Shown piece by piece: positions 11,225 to 22,172 of a stretch of DNA of 64,000 nucleotides. The position numbers and the translations under genes were made by a program. Source of the DNA: Symbiotaphrina buchneri (taxonomy: Eukaryota; Ascomycota; Symbiotaphrinales; Symbiotaphrinaceae); the NCBI GenBank assembly GCA_001599915.1, contig BCIG01000022.1, positions 248,001-312,000 on the forward strand, given 5' to 3'. The stretch's first letter is position 1. Each line of letters begins with the position of its first letter. The notes under the pieces were generated by a model. It was not told the origin of the DNA. It did no database searches and saw only the letters and a list, made by a program, of their open reading frames with translations.

Positions 11225-13159
11225 TCAGTGCGAATCTTGCGATTGATCGGAAACAGTTACCCTCTTCCTCTTATTGCGCGTGTTCGATTGTGTTTCACTC
11301 GGCGGACCTTTCTTCTGTCGCTTTTTGACATCCTTACCCCTCCAACCTTGCCGACTCTTGATGGGCTGCATGTATCTGTCCACATGAACGCCCCCAAACA
11401 TATCATCAGCGCTGTGATCCGAGCCATCCCTCCCCCGCGCCCCATTTCCTTCGCCGTGTGCCAGCTTCAGGTGTGCATTCAGATGCCGCCTGAGACGGAA
11501 GCGCCTCACGCACCCAAAATGCGTACATTGGAACCGTAGATGATGGACGGTGGTCTCCCAGTCTGTCGTCTCATATTCTGAAGGATCCCACTCATGATTC
11601 AGACCCTCTTCTACGCTCATGGCAGGTACCGCCGGAGGGCGATACTGAACAAGGCCATTCTGCGGTGGTCCTGCTTCACCCAGGGTCTCCAGCATCGTCC
11701 TAAATGCTATGCCTTCCCCGAACAGATTTGCACACCGTTGCGATGCTCTTGCTATGACAACAGGATCCCATCCAGTCAGCGCAGCCGTCCCTAAAACATC
11801 GCTCCAATCACGGCATCCAAGTAGATGGGGCCGAATACCTCTACGGGATGCATTTGACTGGCTTCGTTGACGACTGGATCTCGACACTGCCGATCTCCCT
11901 CGTGAACTAGGGTGGCGCCATTTGGGCGATGGAGAAGAGAGACCATTTGTATCTGCGGGTTCCTGATACTCGCTACCGCTGGATTCGTGATCTAACGGCG
12001 GACCGTTCTCACTGTCCGCAGAGCGTCTACCGTTCCTTGTAGTGGGAGGAGACTGAGCACTCTCGCTGCTGGTCTCTCTAGAGCGTGCGGACACCCCTCT
12101 CTTACTCCTTCGCCCACGGCTCACGGATGATCTGTTGCTGGCCTGTCCGCTACGCCTCGGCGAAGCCTTGCCGTCATGACTCTCGTCATCCTCTAGCAGC
12201 TCGTCCTCTTCATCATCCCCATCTTCCGTTTCTGATCCGTCTCCTTCCGTCCCAGTGTCTGTCGAAAAAGCGTCACTATCTTCATTGAAATAGGCCTGCC
12301 GCGCCTTATGTAGACCCACTAGCAAAGTCTCTATTTGTGCTACCACATGTCTCGCGGTAGGCCTTAGAATCTCCCAGGCCTTCTCGTCATCAGCCAGTAC
12401 CACTGGTTTGCCGTCATCCTGCAGAAACTCATCCAGTTGATCCGCCTCATCGGGATCAGCCTTCCTCGTTCTGGGAGGCGGACGAGGCGCTCGAACGTCA
12501 TCTGAAGGTCTTGCCTTGAACCTCTCCTTTGCCGCTTTCAACATAATGGCGAAAACAGTCTGCTCCAAGGACTCATTGCTTGGACCACGTCCAACTCTGG
12601 GTACGTCGTCCATTTCGACCGGCCAGGCCGTCCACGCTTGATCGGGCACCCACCCCTCGCCAAGCCAGCGCGCCTTGCTCTCCCATTGCTTGCTGTTGTG
12701 TTCCCGCTCTGGCTGTCGGAGGCGCCGTTTTAGATTATGGGTCGCAAAGAGGTGGAGAGCGAGATCTCTTGCTTGCAGTGACTCCAACGAGGCGGCAAGA
12801 TGACGCTCGGAAGCCGTCCAGCTCCTCCATGTAGACGAAGCCCCGCCATACCGGTTGGGCCTCGGTGATCCATCATAGATCTCGTCTTCTCCTTCGCCTT
12901 CTTCCTCCGAGCCGCTGCCCGCGCCATCGTAGAAGGTCCGTGTCGGAGACGGGAAACCGATCGGCGGGCTGCCCGGTACGGTACCCTGTGCCGATGCAGG
13001 ACCGCCCATGTCAGTCGTGGTGGAGTATGAGCCATCGTCCGATGGTGCTCGTTCAGGGGACGGGGACTTCGTTGCCCTGGTGTATGCTCTCCTTATAGGA
13101 GCTTCCGCGGAGGGGTGCGGTACGGTTGGAGAAAAGTGGCCGCCTCCAAAGATGGACAT
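11225..13159 (-). CDS. RRN9-like RNA polymerase I initiation factor with C2H2 finger
   Basis: Single-exon protein of 644 residues. Residues near 120-180 hold ASLESLQARDLALHLFATH and, a little later, WTAWPVEMDDVPR, the block I associate with the Rrn9 domain of Pol I upstream activating factor. The middle is a long acidic and Ser/Arg-rich disordered region. A conserved block follows (LLGCRDWSDVLGTAALTGWD). A single zinc finger sits near the C-terminus: C-THFG-C-x12-H-x4-H. The tail is basic (KDVKKRQKKG). Role in rDNA transcription is inferred from the Rrn9-like block, so it is less certain than the nuclear, DNA- or chromatin-linked character shown by the finger and basic tail. It is convergent with the upstream plus-strand gene. 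Confidence 0.72.
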   Translation of the reverse strand: MSIFGGGHFSPTVPHPSAEAPIRRAYTRATKSPSPERAPSDDGSYSTTTDMGGPASAQGTVPGSPPIGFPSPTRTFYDGAGSGSEEEGEGEDEIYDGSPRPNRYGGASSTWRSWTASERHLAASLESLQARDLALHLFATHNLKRRLRQPEREHNSKQWESKARWLGEGWVPDQAWTAWPVEMDDVPRVGRGPSNESLEQTVFAIMLKAAKERFKARPSDDVRAPRPPPRTRKADPDEADQLDEFLQDDGKPVVLADDEKAWEILRPTARHVVAQIETLLVGLHKARQAYFNEDSDAFSTDTGTEGDGSETEDGDDEEDELLEDDESHDGKASPRRSGQASNRSSVSRGRRSKRGVSARSRETSSESAQSPPTTRNGRRSADSENGPPLDHESSGSEYQEPADTNGLSSPSPKWRHPSSRGRSAVSRSSRQRSQSNASRRGIRPHLLGCRDWSDVLGTAALTGWDPVVIARASQRCANLFGEGIAFRTMLETLGEAGPPQNGLVQYRPPAVPAMSVEEGLNHEWDPSEYETTDWETTVHHLRFQCTHFGCVRRFRLRRHLNAHLKLAHGEGNGARGRDGSDHSADDMFGGVHVDRYMQPIKSRQGWRGKDVKKRQKKGPPSETQSNTRNKRKRVTVSDQSQDSH

Positions 13160-13734
13160 GGTCGCGTCGCTGAGATCGTGGACTCGGTTCCTGGGAGTGC
13201 AAATGATCCATAGCTACTTCGCAGCAGGCTTTAGAGATCGGACAGGTGACAGCTTGCGGGGGCGATGTCGTGTGCGGAGAATTGGGGATGTTGCGACAGC
13301 AGAAGGGGCGATTTCCTGGCCTTTCTGTGGACTTACGTAGCTAAAAGTCGAGAGTCGAGAGTCGAGAGTCGAGAAGATACGGTACGGAGTACATCGTCTT
13401 CACTGTCACCGAGCTCCGCCCATACCACGCTTGACCACCTGCATGCATGCATCCCGAAAAATCAGAAGAGCTCTTCTATAATCTCTCTTGCTAAGGTCGC
13501 TTCTATCCCATTCCGCTCTCTTGCGGAATCATGATTCTGTTCTACTACGTACTTTGTACACATCCAAATTCGGCCACAATTAGGCCCTGGTGATAAGCAC
13601 TACCCTGATGTCCAAAGTCGACGACCCCTGACGCCTGGTATCTCGCCGCTATGCAATCTGAACCAGTCAATGCAAGAAAATCAAAACGTACAGCAAGGAA
13701 ATTAGAGCGTCCAGACTCGTATATATGCTTCAAG
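13160..13734. other. Intergenic region with short tandem repeat
   Basis: Lies upstream of the RRN9-like gene and downstream of the 1323-residue gene. It contains four copies of the 7-mer AGTCGAG and one GGTACGGAGTAC motif near 13380. No gene supported. Confidence 0.5.
13346..13373. repeat. Tandem repeat, 4 x AGTCGAG
   Basis: Four exact head-to-tail copies of AGTCGAG, read directly. A simple repeat with no evident function. Confidence 0.9.
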
Positions 13735-16700
13735 TCATAGCCACAGCATCCATCGGACTGCTTTGCCCGTGGCCCGAAAGAATCCTCGGAAGACACGGAG
13801 TATCATGACCACGAGCCATGCCCACCACATGATTCCCAGAAGCGTCCACTCCAGCAACACGTAGCCAGTCCGCCTCACCCACCTAAGCCTACGCCTCCTT
13901 TTCCTCATCATAGTATCAATGTTGTCATTGAGATGCTTGACAGCCAGTGTATGTGTAGTCATCAACTCTCCGCCGAAAGTGTCGGCATCGTCCGCCAGAT
14001 CCCGCACCAGAGGGGTCAACCTGGACGAGATAAGCTGCCGCATGTTGTTGATTTGCGCGCTGAGATCATCGGTCGCCTTTGATGAGAATCGGGCGGCAGA
14101 TTCATCAAACAATCGTCTGGTAAGTTGGATATCTTTGCAGATGATGCGAGCCGCCACGACATGTTCCTGTGATCGCGGCACTGGGGGCACCGTACGATCA
14201 CGCAAACTTTGGAGCGAGGAGAATGGGCTGGGCCGTATTTCTCTGGCACGTCGGGTGATCTCGTTCGCCTTGATCGCAGAGGACAGTAGCAGTGTTCTTA
14301 CCCTAGCCAGCTCATTCCGGGTTGGTGGCATCGTAAGATCCCTCAAGCCGTTTCTGGAGCCGTTGTCGATGCTCCTGCGTAATTCTTCTTCGCCGGATCC
14401 GGAGCCGCGGTGGGCCGTGGGGTCTAGACCTGCCAGAGCAGTTACAGGAGGCTTGACCGGTCCGCCAATACCGCCTGGATAGCTGAGGATAGCATTTAGA
14501 CGCTCATCTGCCGAACGGACCCGACGGAATGGTGCGTCCTCGGCTCCATCAAGAAAGCTATTCCGGCGTGGATCAAGCAGCGAGGAGTCCTGGGTTTGAG
14601 ATCTGGACAAGTCGGGCGAAGGCGATCGAGACGCACTTCTAACATCCAGCCTCGGTGGTGCAAGCCGGTCAAAGCGAGGACTACGTTGTCCACGCTGATC
14701 CCGCTGCTGTCGAGTGATATGATCCATTTCCGGTGAAGAGAGATTACTGCGTGATGAGCCATCATTCCGCAAAAGGGTAGAGCTAAAGGTCGGGAGATTT
14801 CGCAGATGATATTTCGGCTTTTTGTCGATGACAGTTGCTTCGAGTTTCCTGCCGTCACCTTCGACCTCCGTTTTCTTTCGCGAAGCGTACTCCTCTGGAA
14901 GTGGTCTCAGATTTCGGATTGGAGGGTTTTCTTCTGGCTCTGAAGATTCTTGAGAGGAGATGTAGTCATGCCCAGTGGAAGACTTTCGGGATTCGGCCGG
15001 GGATACATCCTTTTTCCATACGATATCCCCAAATTTGGCGATTTCTCCTTTCACAATCTCGTCTATTCTTCCGCCTTTGAGAAGCCCACGTGCACGTCCA
15101 GATTCGTTGGATTTCTCTTCCTTGTCAGACTTCTCTTTCTTGCTGTCCAAATGTAGCAGGTCTTTTCCGAAACTTTCTACTGTTTTAGCACGTCCTAGAA
15201 GAGCTTTCACGGGGCTAGGCGCTCGAGACCTCTGAGATGAGCCCTTTAGGAACCCATTAATGACCGACATATCAGACCTCCTAGAGGGACGGTCCTCTTC
15301 TAAAGCGGACTCATTTCCACTAGCGTTTTCGTGTTCTTTGCTCTGCAGGGACTTTAAGTGGCCTAGCCGCGGGTTCCCATATTTTCGAGCGGGCGACTGA
15401 TCTCTGCTCAGAGGAGGCGACAAGTCCATGGCTATGCTGGGAGGGAAGTTGTCTGCTACTCGAAGAGGGTGCTGGGGCTTAGTGGTAGCAACAGACTCAG
15501 GTGTATGATTCTCCGGGCCAACATTGGATCGTCTGCCTGATGTACCAGGGTCAACACCAGGACTTTTAGGAAGGTGGTCCGTAGCATCATCAAAAGCACG
15601 GCTCTTCCATCCAGATTTCAGCTTATGGCCCGAAAGATCTTGCGGAATGTTGGTCGGAAGAGCTTCCGGCTCGGTTCGGCCAGCTGGGCTCGCGGAAGCC
15701 CGAAGGTCGATCGTTTCATTCTGACTCGAGGAATAGCGATTATTCTTCCCCGCCGGTTCCTTTTCCAGCATTCGTAGCATTTGCCTTTCGAGGGCACCCG
15801 TATGCAGTAAGTCCGTCTCGCCACTTCCATTTCTTGCGCGACTTCCCGCAGCTCCGGGACTGGCCTTCTCGCCTGGAGAAGTGGACGGTGAGGTTGATCG
15901 TAGCCTCCCTCTCCGCCAGCCATACCGTCTTCGTCGAGGCGTATTTTCAGTGTCCTCCTGAGACATATCGCCGACGGTTGAACCGTGTTCATTTTTCTCG
16001 TCATCGAGCATGAACTTCGGGAACCTGGATTGCTGCGACTGGCGATGCAATTCGTTTGAGAGACGAGTATTACCTGTGCCTCTGGAATTTGTATGACTAC
16101 TTGATTGGGCTCCGTCGCTTTGGGAGCCATGACTCCTTCGGACTCTGAGGGGTTCATCTCGTTGTAGTAACTTACGCCCCTCCCTGTCCTCAATAAGCTT
16201 TTTATTTTCCCCTTGTTCAAGCCAATGGGCGTCCGCAAGGAGCTCCGCGGGTGTCAAATCCCAATCCCGACGAGGCCTTGAAACTTTCGCCTGATGGGCC
16301 CCGTCTCGACCGATGTCGGTCTCCGTGGTACGCGTATTTTGACTATCGGCTGGACCATCGACCAGGCCGTCAGGAGCGAGATAGTCACCTGCAGGAGTAT
16401 CGGCCGCTTTGGACCCATGCTCAACCTTATCCACCCAGGCCCTCACTCGTTCGAGATCGTTCCAGCCTTGCGCCTGGAGATCAATGGACATCCGTTCCCG
16501 CGCACGGAGCTTCCTATTTCGAATCACTTGCAACGGATTATACTCTCTTTCCCTGCGGGTGTCCACCTTCAGTGATTCACTATCAGACCGTGTCGGGGAG
16601 GTTGGTGCTGTGGCATATCCATCTGCGGATGTACGTCGTTGTGGTCGTAATGAAGGCAAATGTCGCAGAAGACGCCGATACTCCGCCGAAAGCTCCAACC

Positions 16701-17706
16701 AAATCTTTGCCCTTGATGCTCGAGCGAGCGTCGCAGCAGAAAAAGTGTTCGACGCAGCCTGTACAGCAAAGGACGAGCCAAGATCTGTCCGCTCCATCTC
16801 GCCAGTAGCTCCCACGGAGACTTGACCAGAATGAGCTCGCGTTGGGGAAACATGTCCCGAGGCCTGTCGTACTGACGGCCGAGATACGTGGCGGGTTGCT
16901 GAAGGTTTTCGTGTTACTTCTGGGGAATGCTGGACTTTGGCAATGCTCTGCTGCCCGTCGTATGACCCCGAAGATGAGACCTGTCCTCCGCTGATATGCC
17001 TGCGCCGAGTCTCGCTCAGGTTCAGAGCAAGGTTCACGATCTTACTGGCGTCTGCGTCCAGATCCAAGGACGGGCTGGTGTAGCTTGAGCTGGGCCGAGA
17101 CATGCGCGCAGGTGCAAAGGAAAGAGCTTCCTTCCCCGAGGCATTATCGAGGCCATTGAAATCTCTACGCTCGGTGGGCACAGGAATAGATACATTGTTG
17201 CCCACATCCAGGAACTCCTCCTGATGATTGTCGCCGGCCTTCGCAGCCGTACCGGGGACGGATGGCTCCGAGAGCGGCGAGGATGTACGCTCTTCACGAC
17301 TGCGGGGCCATGGTCTACGCCGGTACCCAGCATCCGTAACAACTTCTCCACGTCTTTTCCCCTTTGCATCGAGGATAGCGTTCCCCAAGCGGCCCAGGCG
17401 GGCGTCAAAGGTCTCCGTCGGCGGAGTCAGAGAGCCAAAGGTCGGATCCAGCAAGAAACCCCCGGAGTTTCTTATCCTGCCTCTTCTGCTACCACCTGAA
17501 TTCCGACTGGCTGGGCTATTGCTGAGAGTTCCTCCGGCGCTCGGGCCATGGTCCTGCAACGGGTCTCCCTCCGTCTGTGCAGAATGGCGGCGAGACTGTG
17601 GATCGGCTTGAGATGATGAGCCGGCTGACACGGTGCTGGAGGATATCATGGATGTCGGGCGGGAGGAAAGAGAGAATGGAGCCAGCCCAGCCGATGGTCT
17701 CGACAT
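13735..17706 (-). CDS. Large Ser/Arg-rich protein with C-terminal membrane anchor, unrecognised
   Basis: Uninterrupted 1323-codon frame; I do not recognise the family. Residues 1 to about 1100 are mostly low-complexity, Ser/Pro/Arg-rich and likely disordered. Within this lie two more ordered stretches: one near residue 335 (RAKIWLELSAEYRRLLRHLP) and one near 480 (RRDWDLTPAELLADAHWLEQ). The last 200 residues look folded and helical: SSAIKANEITRRAREI, VAARIICKDIQLTRRLFDES, a region rich in hydrophobic heptads, then RKRRRRLRWVRR just before a hydrophobic segment (LLEWTLLGIMWWAWLVVMIL) and a short basic tail. That layout suggests a tail-anchored protein with a large cytosolic scaffold. The ATG at 17706 is the first in frame. 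No catalytic motif seen. Confidence 0.8.
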   Translation of the reverse strand: MSRPSAGLAPFSLSSRPTSMISSSTVSAGSSSQADPQSRRHSAQTEGDPLQDHGPSAGGTLSNSPASRNSGGSRRGRIRNSGGFLLDPTFGSLTPPTETFDARLGRLGNAILDAKGKRRGEVVTDAGYRRRPWPRSREERTSSPLSEPSVPGTAAKAGDNHQEEFLDVGNNVSIPVPTERRDFNGLDNASGKEALSFAPARMSRPSSSYTSPSLDLDADASKIVNLALNLSETRRRHISGGQVSSSGSYDGQQSIAKVQHSPEVTRKPSATRHVSRPSVRQASGHVSPTRAHSGQVSVGATGEMERTDLGSSFAVQAASNTFSAATLARASRAKIWLELSAEYRRLLRHLPSLRPQRRTSADGYATAPTSPTRSDSESLKVDTRREREYNPLQVIRNRKLRARERMSIDLQAQGWNDLERVRAWVDKVEHGSKAADTPAGDYLAPDGLVDGPADSQNTRTTETDIGRDGAHQAKVSRPRRDWDLTPAELLADAHWLEQGENKKLIEDREGRKLLQRDEPLRVRRSHGSQSDGAQSSSHTNSRGTGNTRLSNELHRQSQQSRFPKFMLDDEKNEHGSTVGDMSQEDTENTPRRRRYGWRRGRLRSTSPSTSPGEKASPGAAGSRARNGSGETDLLHTGALERQMLRMLEKEPAGKNNRYSSSQNETIDLRASASPAGRTEPEALPTNIPQDLSGHKLKSGWKSRAFDDATDHLPKSPGVDPGTSGRRSNVGPENHTPESVATTKPQHPLRVADNFPPSIAMDLSPPLSRDQSPARKYGNPRLGHLKSLQSKEHENASGNESALEEDRPSRRSDMSVINGFLKGSSQRSRAPSPVKALLGRAKTVESFGKDLLHLDSKKEKSDKEEKSNESGRARGLLKGGRIDEIVKGEIAKFGDIVWKKDVSPAESRKSSTGHDYISSQESSEPEENPPIRNLRPLPEEYASRKKTEVEGDGRKLEATVIDKKPKYHLRNLPTFSSTLLRNDGSSRSNLSSPEMDHITRQQRDQRGQRSPRFDRLAPPRLDVRSASRSPSPDLSRSQTQDSSLLDPRRNSFLDGAEDAPFRRVRSADERLNAILSYPGGIGGPVKPPVTALAGLDPTAHRGSGSGEEELRRSIDNGSRNGLRDLTMPPTRNELARVRTLLLSSAIKANEITRRAREIRPSPFSSLQSLRDRTVPPVPRSQEHVVAARIICKDIQLTRRLFDESAARFSSKATDDLSAQINNMRQLISSRLTPLVRDLADDADTFGGELMTTHTLAVKHLNDNIDTMMRKRRRRLRWVRRTGYVLLEWTLLGIMWWAWLVVMILRVFRGFFRATGKAVRWMLWL

Positions 17707-18477
17707 GGTGGACGCATCAGGGAGGGGGACGACCCCGTCCTGTTATCGACAGGAGAAGAAGAGCGGTGAAGGGGGACGCGAACGCGTGCGGTGCAGCATC
17801 ACTAAATGCGTGACCCGAGTAGTTAGAGTTGTCCCCGTAGCGTAGCGTCTAGAGTAACTCGGGCGGGCTCCTAGGGTACGGAAGGAGCATCGCCAGGGAA
17901 GAAGATTGGCGTGCGGGGTAGAAGGATGGGAGAATGGAGGAGGAGCAGGAGGTGCGAAAAGAAAGCGGCTCGGGAATACCGTATATGTGGAAGACGGCAG
18001 GCACCCTGTTCCTTAACTACCTTACCTTACCCCTACCTTATCGATGTACTCTTAAGGAAAGGATGGAATGGGATTTCTATTTGTCCACGTACGTACACTC
18101 TGACCACTTTGTTTCAGGTACAAACATTATGAAGTGCTCATTCACCTGGGAACAGTCAACTCACACTAGTCGTGTTCTTAGGTAATGATCTCATGTGACA
18201 GGAGTCAAACGATTTACAGGCTACTTCGGACTTCTGTACCCTCAATGTTGAACCCCAGTCAAGATGTAAGGTACAGACAGTAAGGACTCGTGCGTTGGAA
18301 GGTAAGGTAGGATAAGATATATGATATGTTACATTTCTACTGCTTTTCGATGCCCTCGTATACACACGCTATGCCCGTCTAAACAGACGGAGCTGAGGAT
18401 GGGATACATGGAAAGTGCAGACGCGGATCCATCGCCGCGAGGATAAGATACAAGCAGCCGCAACAACGTGCCAACGT
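17707..18477. other. Intergenic region upstream of the 1323-residue gene
   Basis: Contains the upstream region of the minus-strand large gene and the 3' flank of MIC60. TACCTTACC-type motifs lie near 18018-18042 and 18299-18311. No gene supported. Confidence 0.45.
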
Positions 18478-20723
18478 CTATTCCACTCGAAGGCTCTGTA
18501 ACCTTGCCTCCGCCGCGATTACCTGTACAAGATCCGTCAGCAATCGGCAGTCCCAATGCTGCTGGGCCAAACTGCTCGGCTGCACAAGGGGGTCGGAGTG
18601 ACTTACATCAAGTGCTTGCTGTACTTCCAGCACCTTGCGAACCTCGCCCAGCCAGTCCTTGCTCAACGTCTTTGCCCACCCCTGTAGACCGTTCATCTCT
18701 CTGGCCGCTGCATCGAGGTTGCCCTCTTCCAGCAATGTCTCGGCCCTTGTCAGTATGCTCTCCACGTCATCCCCAACGGCGAGCCCCTTTTTCTTGAAGA
18801 GCAGCTTGCTGAGCACCAGAGAGGCCGCATGACTCGCCACCCCTGCGTTCTCCGGTAACAGCGACGCCTTGCGCACCTCGCTAGCAACGCGTCGAAATCG
18901 ATCGATAAGCTGCCCGCTGGTGGGGATGCCGCGCTGGTACGCAGCAGGGTTCATCGAAGCGATGGCAGCGTTAACCACGGGATCGTCATCGGCGATCTCC
19001 TTCAAGGCGGCGAGTTCCCGGACAAAAGGCCGAGGCCGTGTTGCCTTCTCGAGATTCGAGCGGACAGTCTCAACAGCGACGACGAGGTGCTGGGTCTTCA
19101 GATTCGCGTCCACCACGGAATTCCAATCGGCCGTCAGCTTCTCCAGGTCGGAGACACTGGATGAGAGTTCTTCCAGCTTGCCCAGGCGAGCGCCCCGTTC
19201 CGATTCCACGCGATCCTTGACTTCGGTCATGAACTGACGCTTCAGTTCAATCGCCTGCTCCAGAAGCTGGTTCCGGAGACGTTGTTCCGCAAGTTCTTGG
19301 GTCCGATCTACCTCCGTCTTCAGCTTCTCTTGATACGAGTGTGCAATTTTCTCGCGCTCGGTCTCGAACTCTTCTTTCCATGCTGCCTCCTGTTTCTTCA
19401 TCTGCTCTTCGAGCCGCTTGACCAACTCTCTAGCAGCATGATCGAATTCTTCGTGCGTTGCTTTGATCTTCTCATCTGCCTGCTTTTTCTCGATCTCCTT
19501 CAGTTCGACGGCCCTCTTACCGATCGAAGCAAGCTCAGCTTTGGCAGATTCAATCGCCGAGCTAAATTTTGAGCCCGCATTGTCCGCATTTATGACAGTT
19601 ATAATATTGTTCAACACCTTAGTCAAGTCCTGCACCAGAGGTTCGTCCGCATTGGCCATATTGATGGGATCGATCGGCTTGACAGGGACCGAAGACGGTG
19701 CAGGCGCTGGTGCTGGTGCCGGCTCCTTCTTGTCTTCAGTTTTAGCAGCTGCCTTAGGTTCGACCGCAGCCTTGCCAGAGTCAGATGTCTTGCCAGCTGG
19801 AGATGCTACCTCAACCTTTGCCTTTTCCACGACCTTGTTAGCATTCTCCTTTTGTGCTCGATCGCTTTCATCCGTGACTGCACTTATATGAGGCCCTTTC
19901 TTTTGCAGATCGCTGCCGCTTCGTTCAGGCCGTTCTTCTGCCACCCTCCAGGATATTCCACTTTTGCTCGGGATCGTCACTTTTGTGCCTTCTTCCCTAC
20001 TGGCATAGCGAGTAGTAGCATTCGGGAACCGACGTCGGAACTCCTTCTCTTCAAAATAGAGCACACAATCCTCCCCGAAAGGCACATATTCAGTGAAAAA
20101 GTCATGAAAGTTGTCGGACACAAGCGAATAGTAGATGCCGCCAGCATAGCTCAGTCCCGAAAGTAGAATCAACGTGAGTATGAAGTTGCGCAAGCGCCTT
20201 GGCTTTCTTTTGGGGGCAGGTGTAACTGGTGGAGGAGACGGTGGAGAAGGTGGTGGTGGGCCAGTGGCTGTCCTCGTTGCCCCAGTGGGAGGTAAGGATG
20301 ACGGAGGGGAGGTCTGCTGGATCGCTGCCGGCGGAGCAGGAGGCACCAAAGGAACGTTCTCCGGCGGTATTGTGGATTCAGAGGTTGGTGTAGCTGGAGT
20401 GATTGGACCTGTGGTCAACTTGGGAGCAAAGTTGGGGCCGGGAGGCACTGATTCTTCCGCGTTGGAACTCTGCGATCCTGGAAAGACGACATCATCTGTC
20501 GTCTTTGATCCGGCAGGTTTATTGATATCCGCAAACGACCTTCGTGACTGTTTCGATGGTGAGTATAAGGGTATTGTGCCGTGCGGCTGCTCTTTTTGGA
20601 CACTCAAGCGTAACGTACCAATGAAGATGCTGGAAACCGCACCGCATGCCATTGAGCTTGCCTCGTCGTGCCAAGGAACACTGTACGAAGCCCTCCCTGG
20701 CTAAGTGCAGTAGCGCGCAGCAT
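18478..20723 (-). CDS. MIC60: MICOS complex subunit Mic60 (mitofilin)
   Basis: Core of the mitochondrial inner-membrane MICOS complex that forms cristae junctions. The spliced protein is 696 residues. Exon 1 (20619-20723) encodes a basic presequence, MLRATALSQGGLRTVFLGTT; it joins SRRSFADINKP after intron 20548-20618. A proline-rich stretch precedes one transmembrane helix (about residues 156-175, NFILTLILLSGLSYAGGIYY). Long coiled coils follow (KELEEQMKKQ-like Glu/Lys runs) and then the mitofilin C-terminal domain ending QALDVIAAEARLQSLRVE. The second intron (18523-18606) is 84 bases with no in-frame stop. The start at 20723 is chosen over the ATG at 20652 because it supplies the targeting signal. 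Confidence 0.95.
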
Positions 20724-21261
20724 GACGGGCTGCGTTGACAAGCTGAGTTCCTGTGGATGTTGTTGACGGAGCTCTAGTCGTCACAGGGAAGGGAAAAGTC
20801 GGGAGACTGGTGCTGCTGCGGCTTCTCGGCTGTGATGTGATGCGCGCAGGCCAAGCGATCAGCAACCACAAGGCCAACATGAAATTGAACGATTCTTGCG
20901 TCTCTGAAGTTGCAATAGTAGCATACCAACACCCAGTTCACAGAAAAGTAGTTCACAGAAAAGTAGTTTCACTGGGCAACTAACAATATTGTCATCGGGA
21001 TATTATTGGGGGTTTCTACCTCTAGAAGTTACACAGATGGAATAAAAGGGACATCATAACACCAGCCAGAGCTCCCAAAGAAGAACAGCAAGAGATCCGC
21101 AAAGGAACACCATCGTGAAAGGACACGAGCGTTGGGAGATCAGCGTGAGCCTGTGGTTTCCCTATTACTCAACGGGATGAGCAGAGCGCCTGCATCGAGT
21201 GGTCACTCTTTCCTCCCCCCACCCCGGCCCCGGAAATGCATCATCCTTCACCAATCGTTGC
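20724..21261. other. Intergenic region between Rab5 and MIC60 genes
   Basis: No gene supported. A short direct repeat, GTTCACAGAAAAGTAGTT-like, occurs twice near 20937-20968. Confidence 0.5.
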
Positions 21262-22172
21262 CTAACAATTGCAACCCCCTGCCCCTTGCGTCGCCGAAGA
21301 CTCAGGTCTAAGATCTACACCTGGTCGAGGGCCTGTCCTCAAATTCCGCGGGCCGGCTTGGTCAAGAGGCAATTTCTTGGCGATGGCGGTAAACAGCTCA
21401 CGCACGTTTTCCGCAGTCTTCGCGGAAGTCTCGAAGAATAACAGCCCAGCTTCTTTCGCATACGCCTCAGCATCTGCTGCTGAGATAGCACGCTTATCGG
21501 GATGCTCGGTGACAAGGTCCAGCTTGTTCCCGGCCAACGCAATGATTATGTTCTCGTTCGCCTGTCTTTGAAGTTCTTTGACCCATGACTTCGCCTTATC
21601 GAGAGAAGCCTGAGAAAACAATCAGCGTAGGTGCTCATAGCGAGAGATTTGTAGGACGGACCGCTTGAGTAATGTCGTACACGACGACAGCACAATTCGC
21701 ATTCCGATAATACATTGGAGCAAGAGACTTGTATCGTTCTTGTCCTGCGGTATCCCATATCTCGAACTTTACAGTTGTGTTATCATCAAGCGCGATCGTC
21801 TGGGTCAGGAAAGCAGCGCCGATGGTCGATTCTCTGTAATCATCGAATTGATCCTGCACATGGCCGTAAGCAGGCAGAGCACGGCGGGCTATGCAAGAAG
21901 CTAGATGGGGTGTCGAGACTTACTTTCACGAATCGTAGTACGAGTGAGCTCTGTTAAAAGTAAGTATACGGCTCTCTGGGGTTGCAGCATGAAGCACTAC
22001 CGACCTTTCCAACAGCGGACTCTCCTATAGGCCACAGGTTAACAGATTGGCAAACGAGCGATCATTACGACAGCAACAGGAAGGTTGGAAGCAATTTACC
22101 TAACAACACAAGCTTGAACTGTGCAAAGCGCGATCCAACTGGGCGCTGGCCCGTCGAGACCCTTGAAGACAT
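21262..22172 (-). CDS. Rab5-type small GTPase (endosomal Ypt5/Vps21)
   Basis: Small GTPase of early endosome fusion and vacuolar sorting; spliced length 219 residues. G-box motifs are complete: GESAVGKSS (P-loop), the switch [23 protein letters not shown] (G3), GNKLDL (G4) and ETSAK (G5). The C-terminus ends GGCNC, a CxC prenylation signal for Rab geranylgeranyltransferase. Introns: 22025-22099, 21951-22004, 21854-21923 and 21610-21661, leaving exons of only 20 and 27 bases over the P-loop. The start ATG at 22172 gives [11 protein letters not shown] before FKLVLLG. The residues [13 protein letters not shown] and [13 protein letters not shown] specify Rab5 rather than Rab7 or Rab11. Confidence 0.95.
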
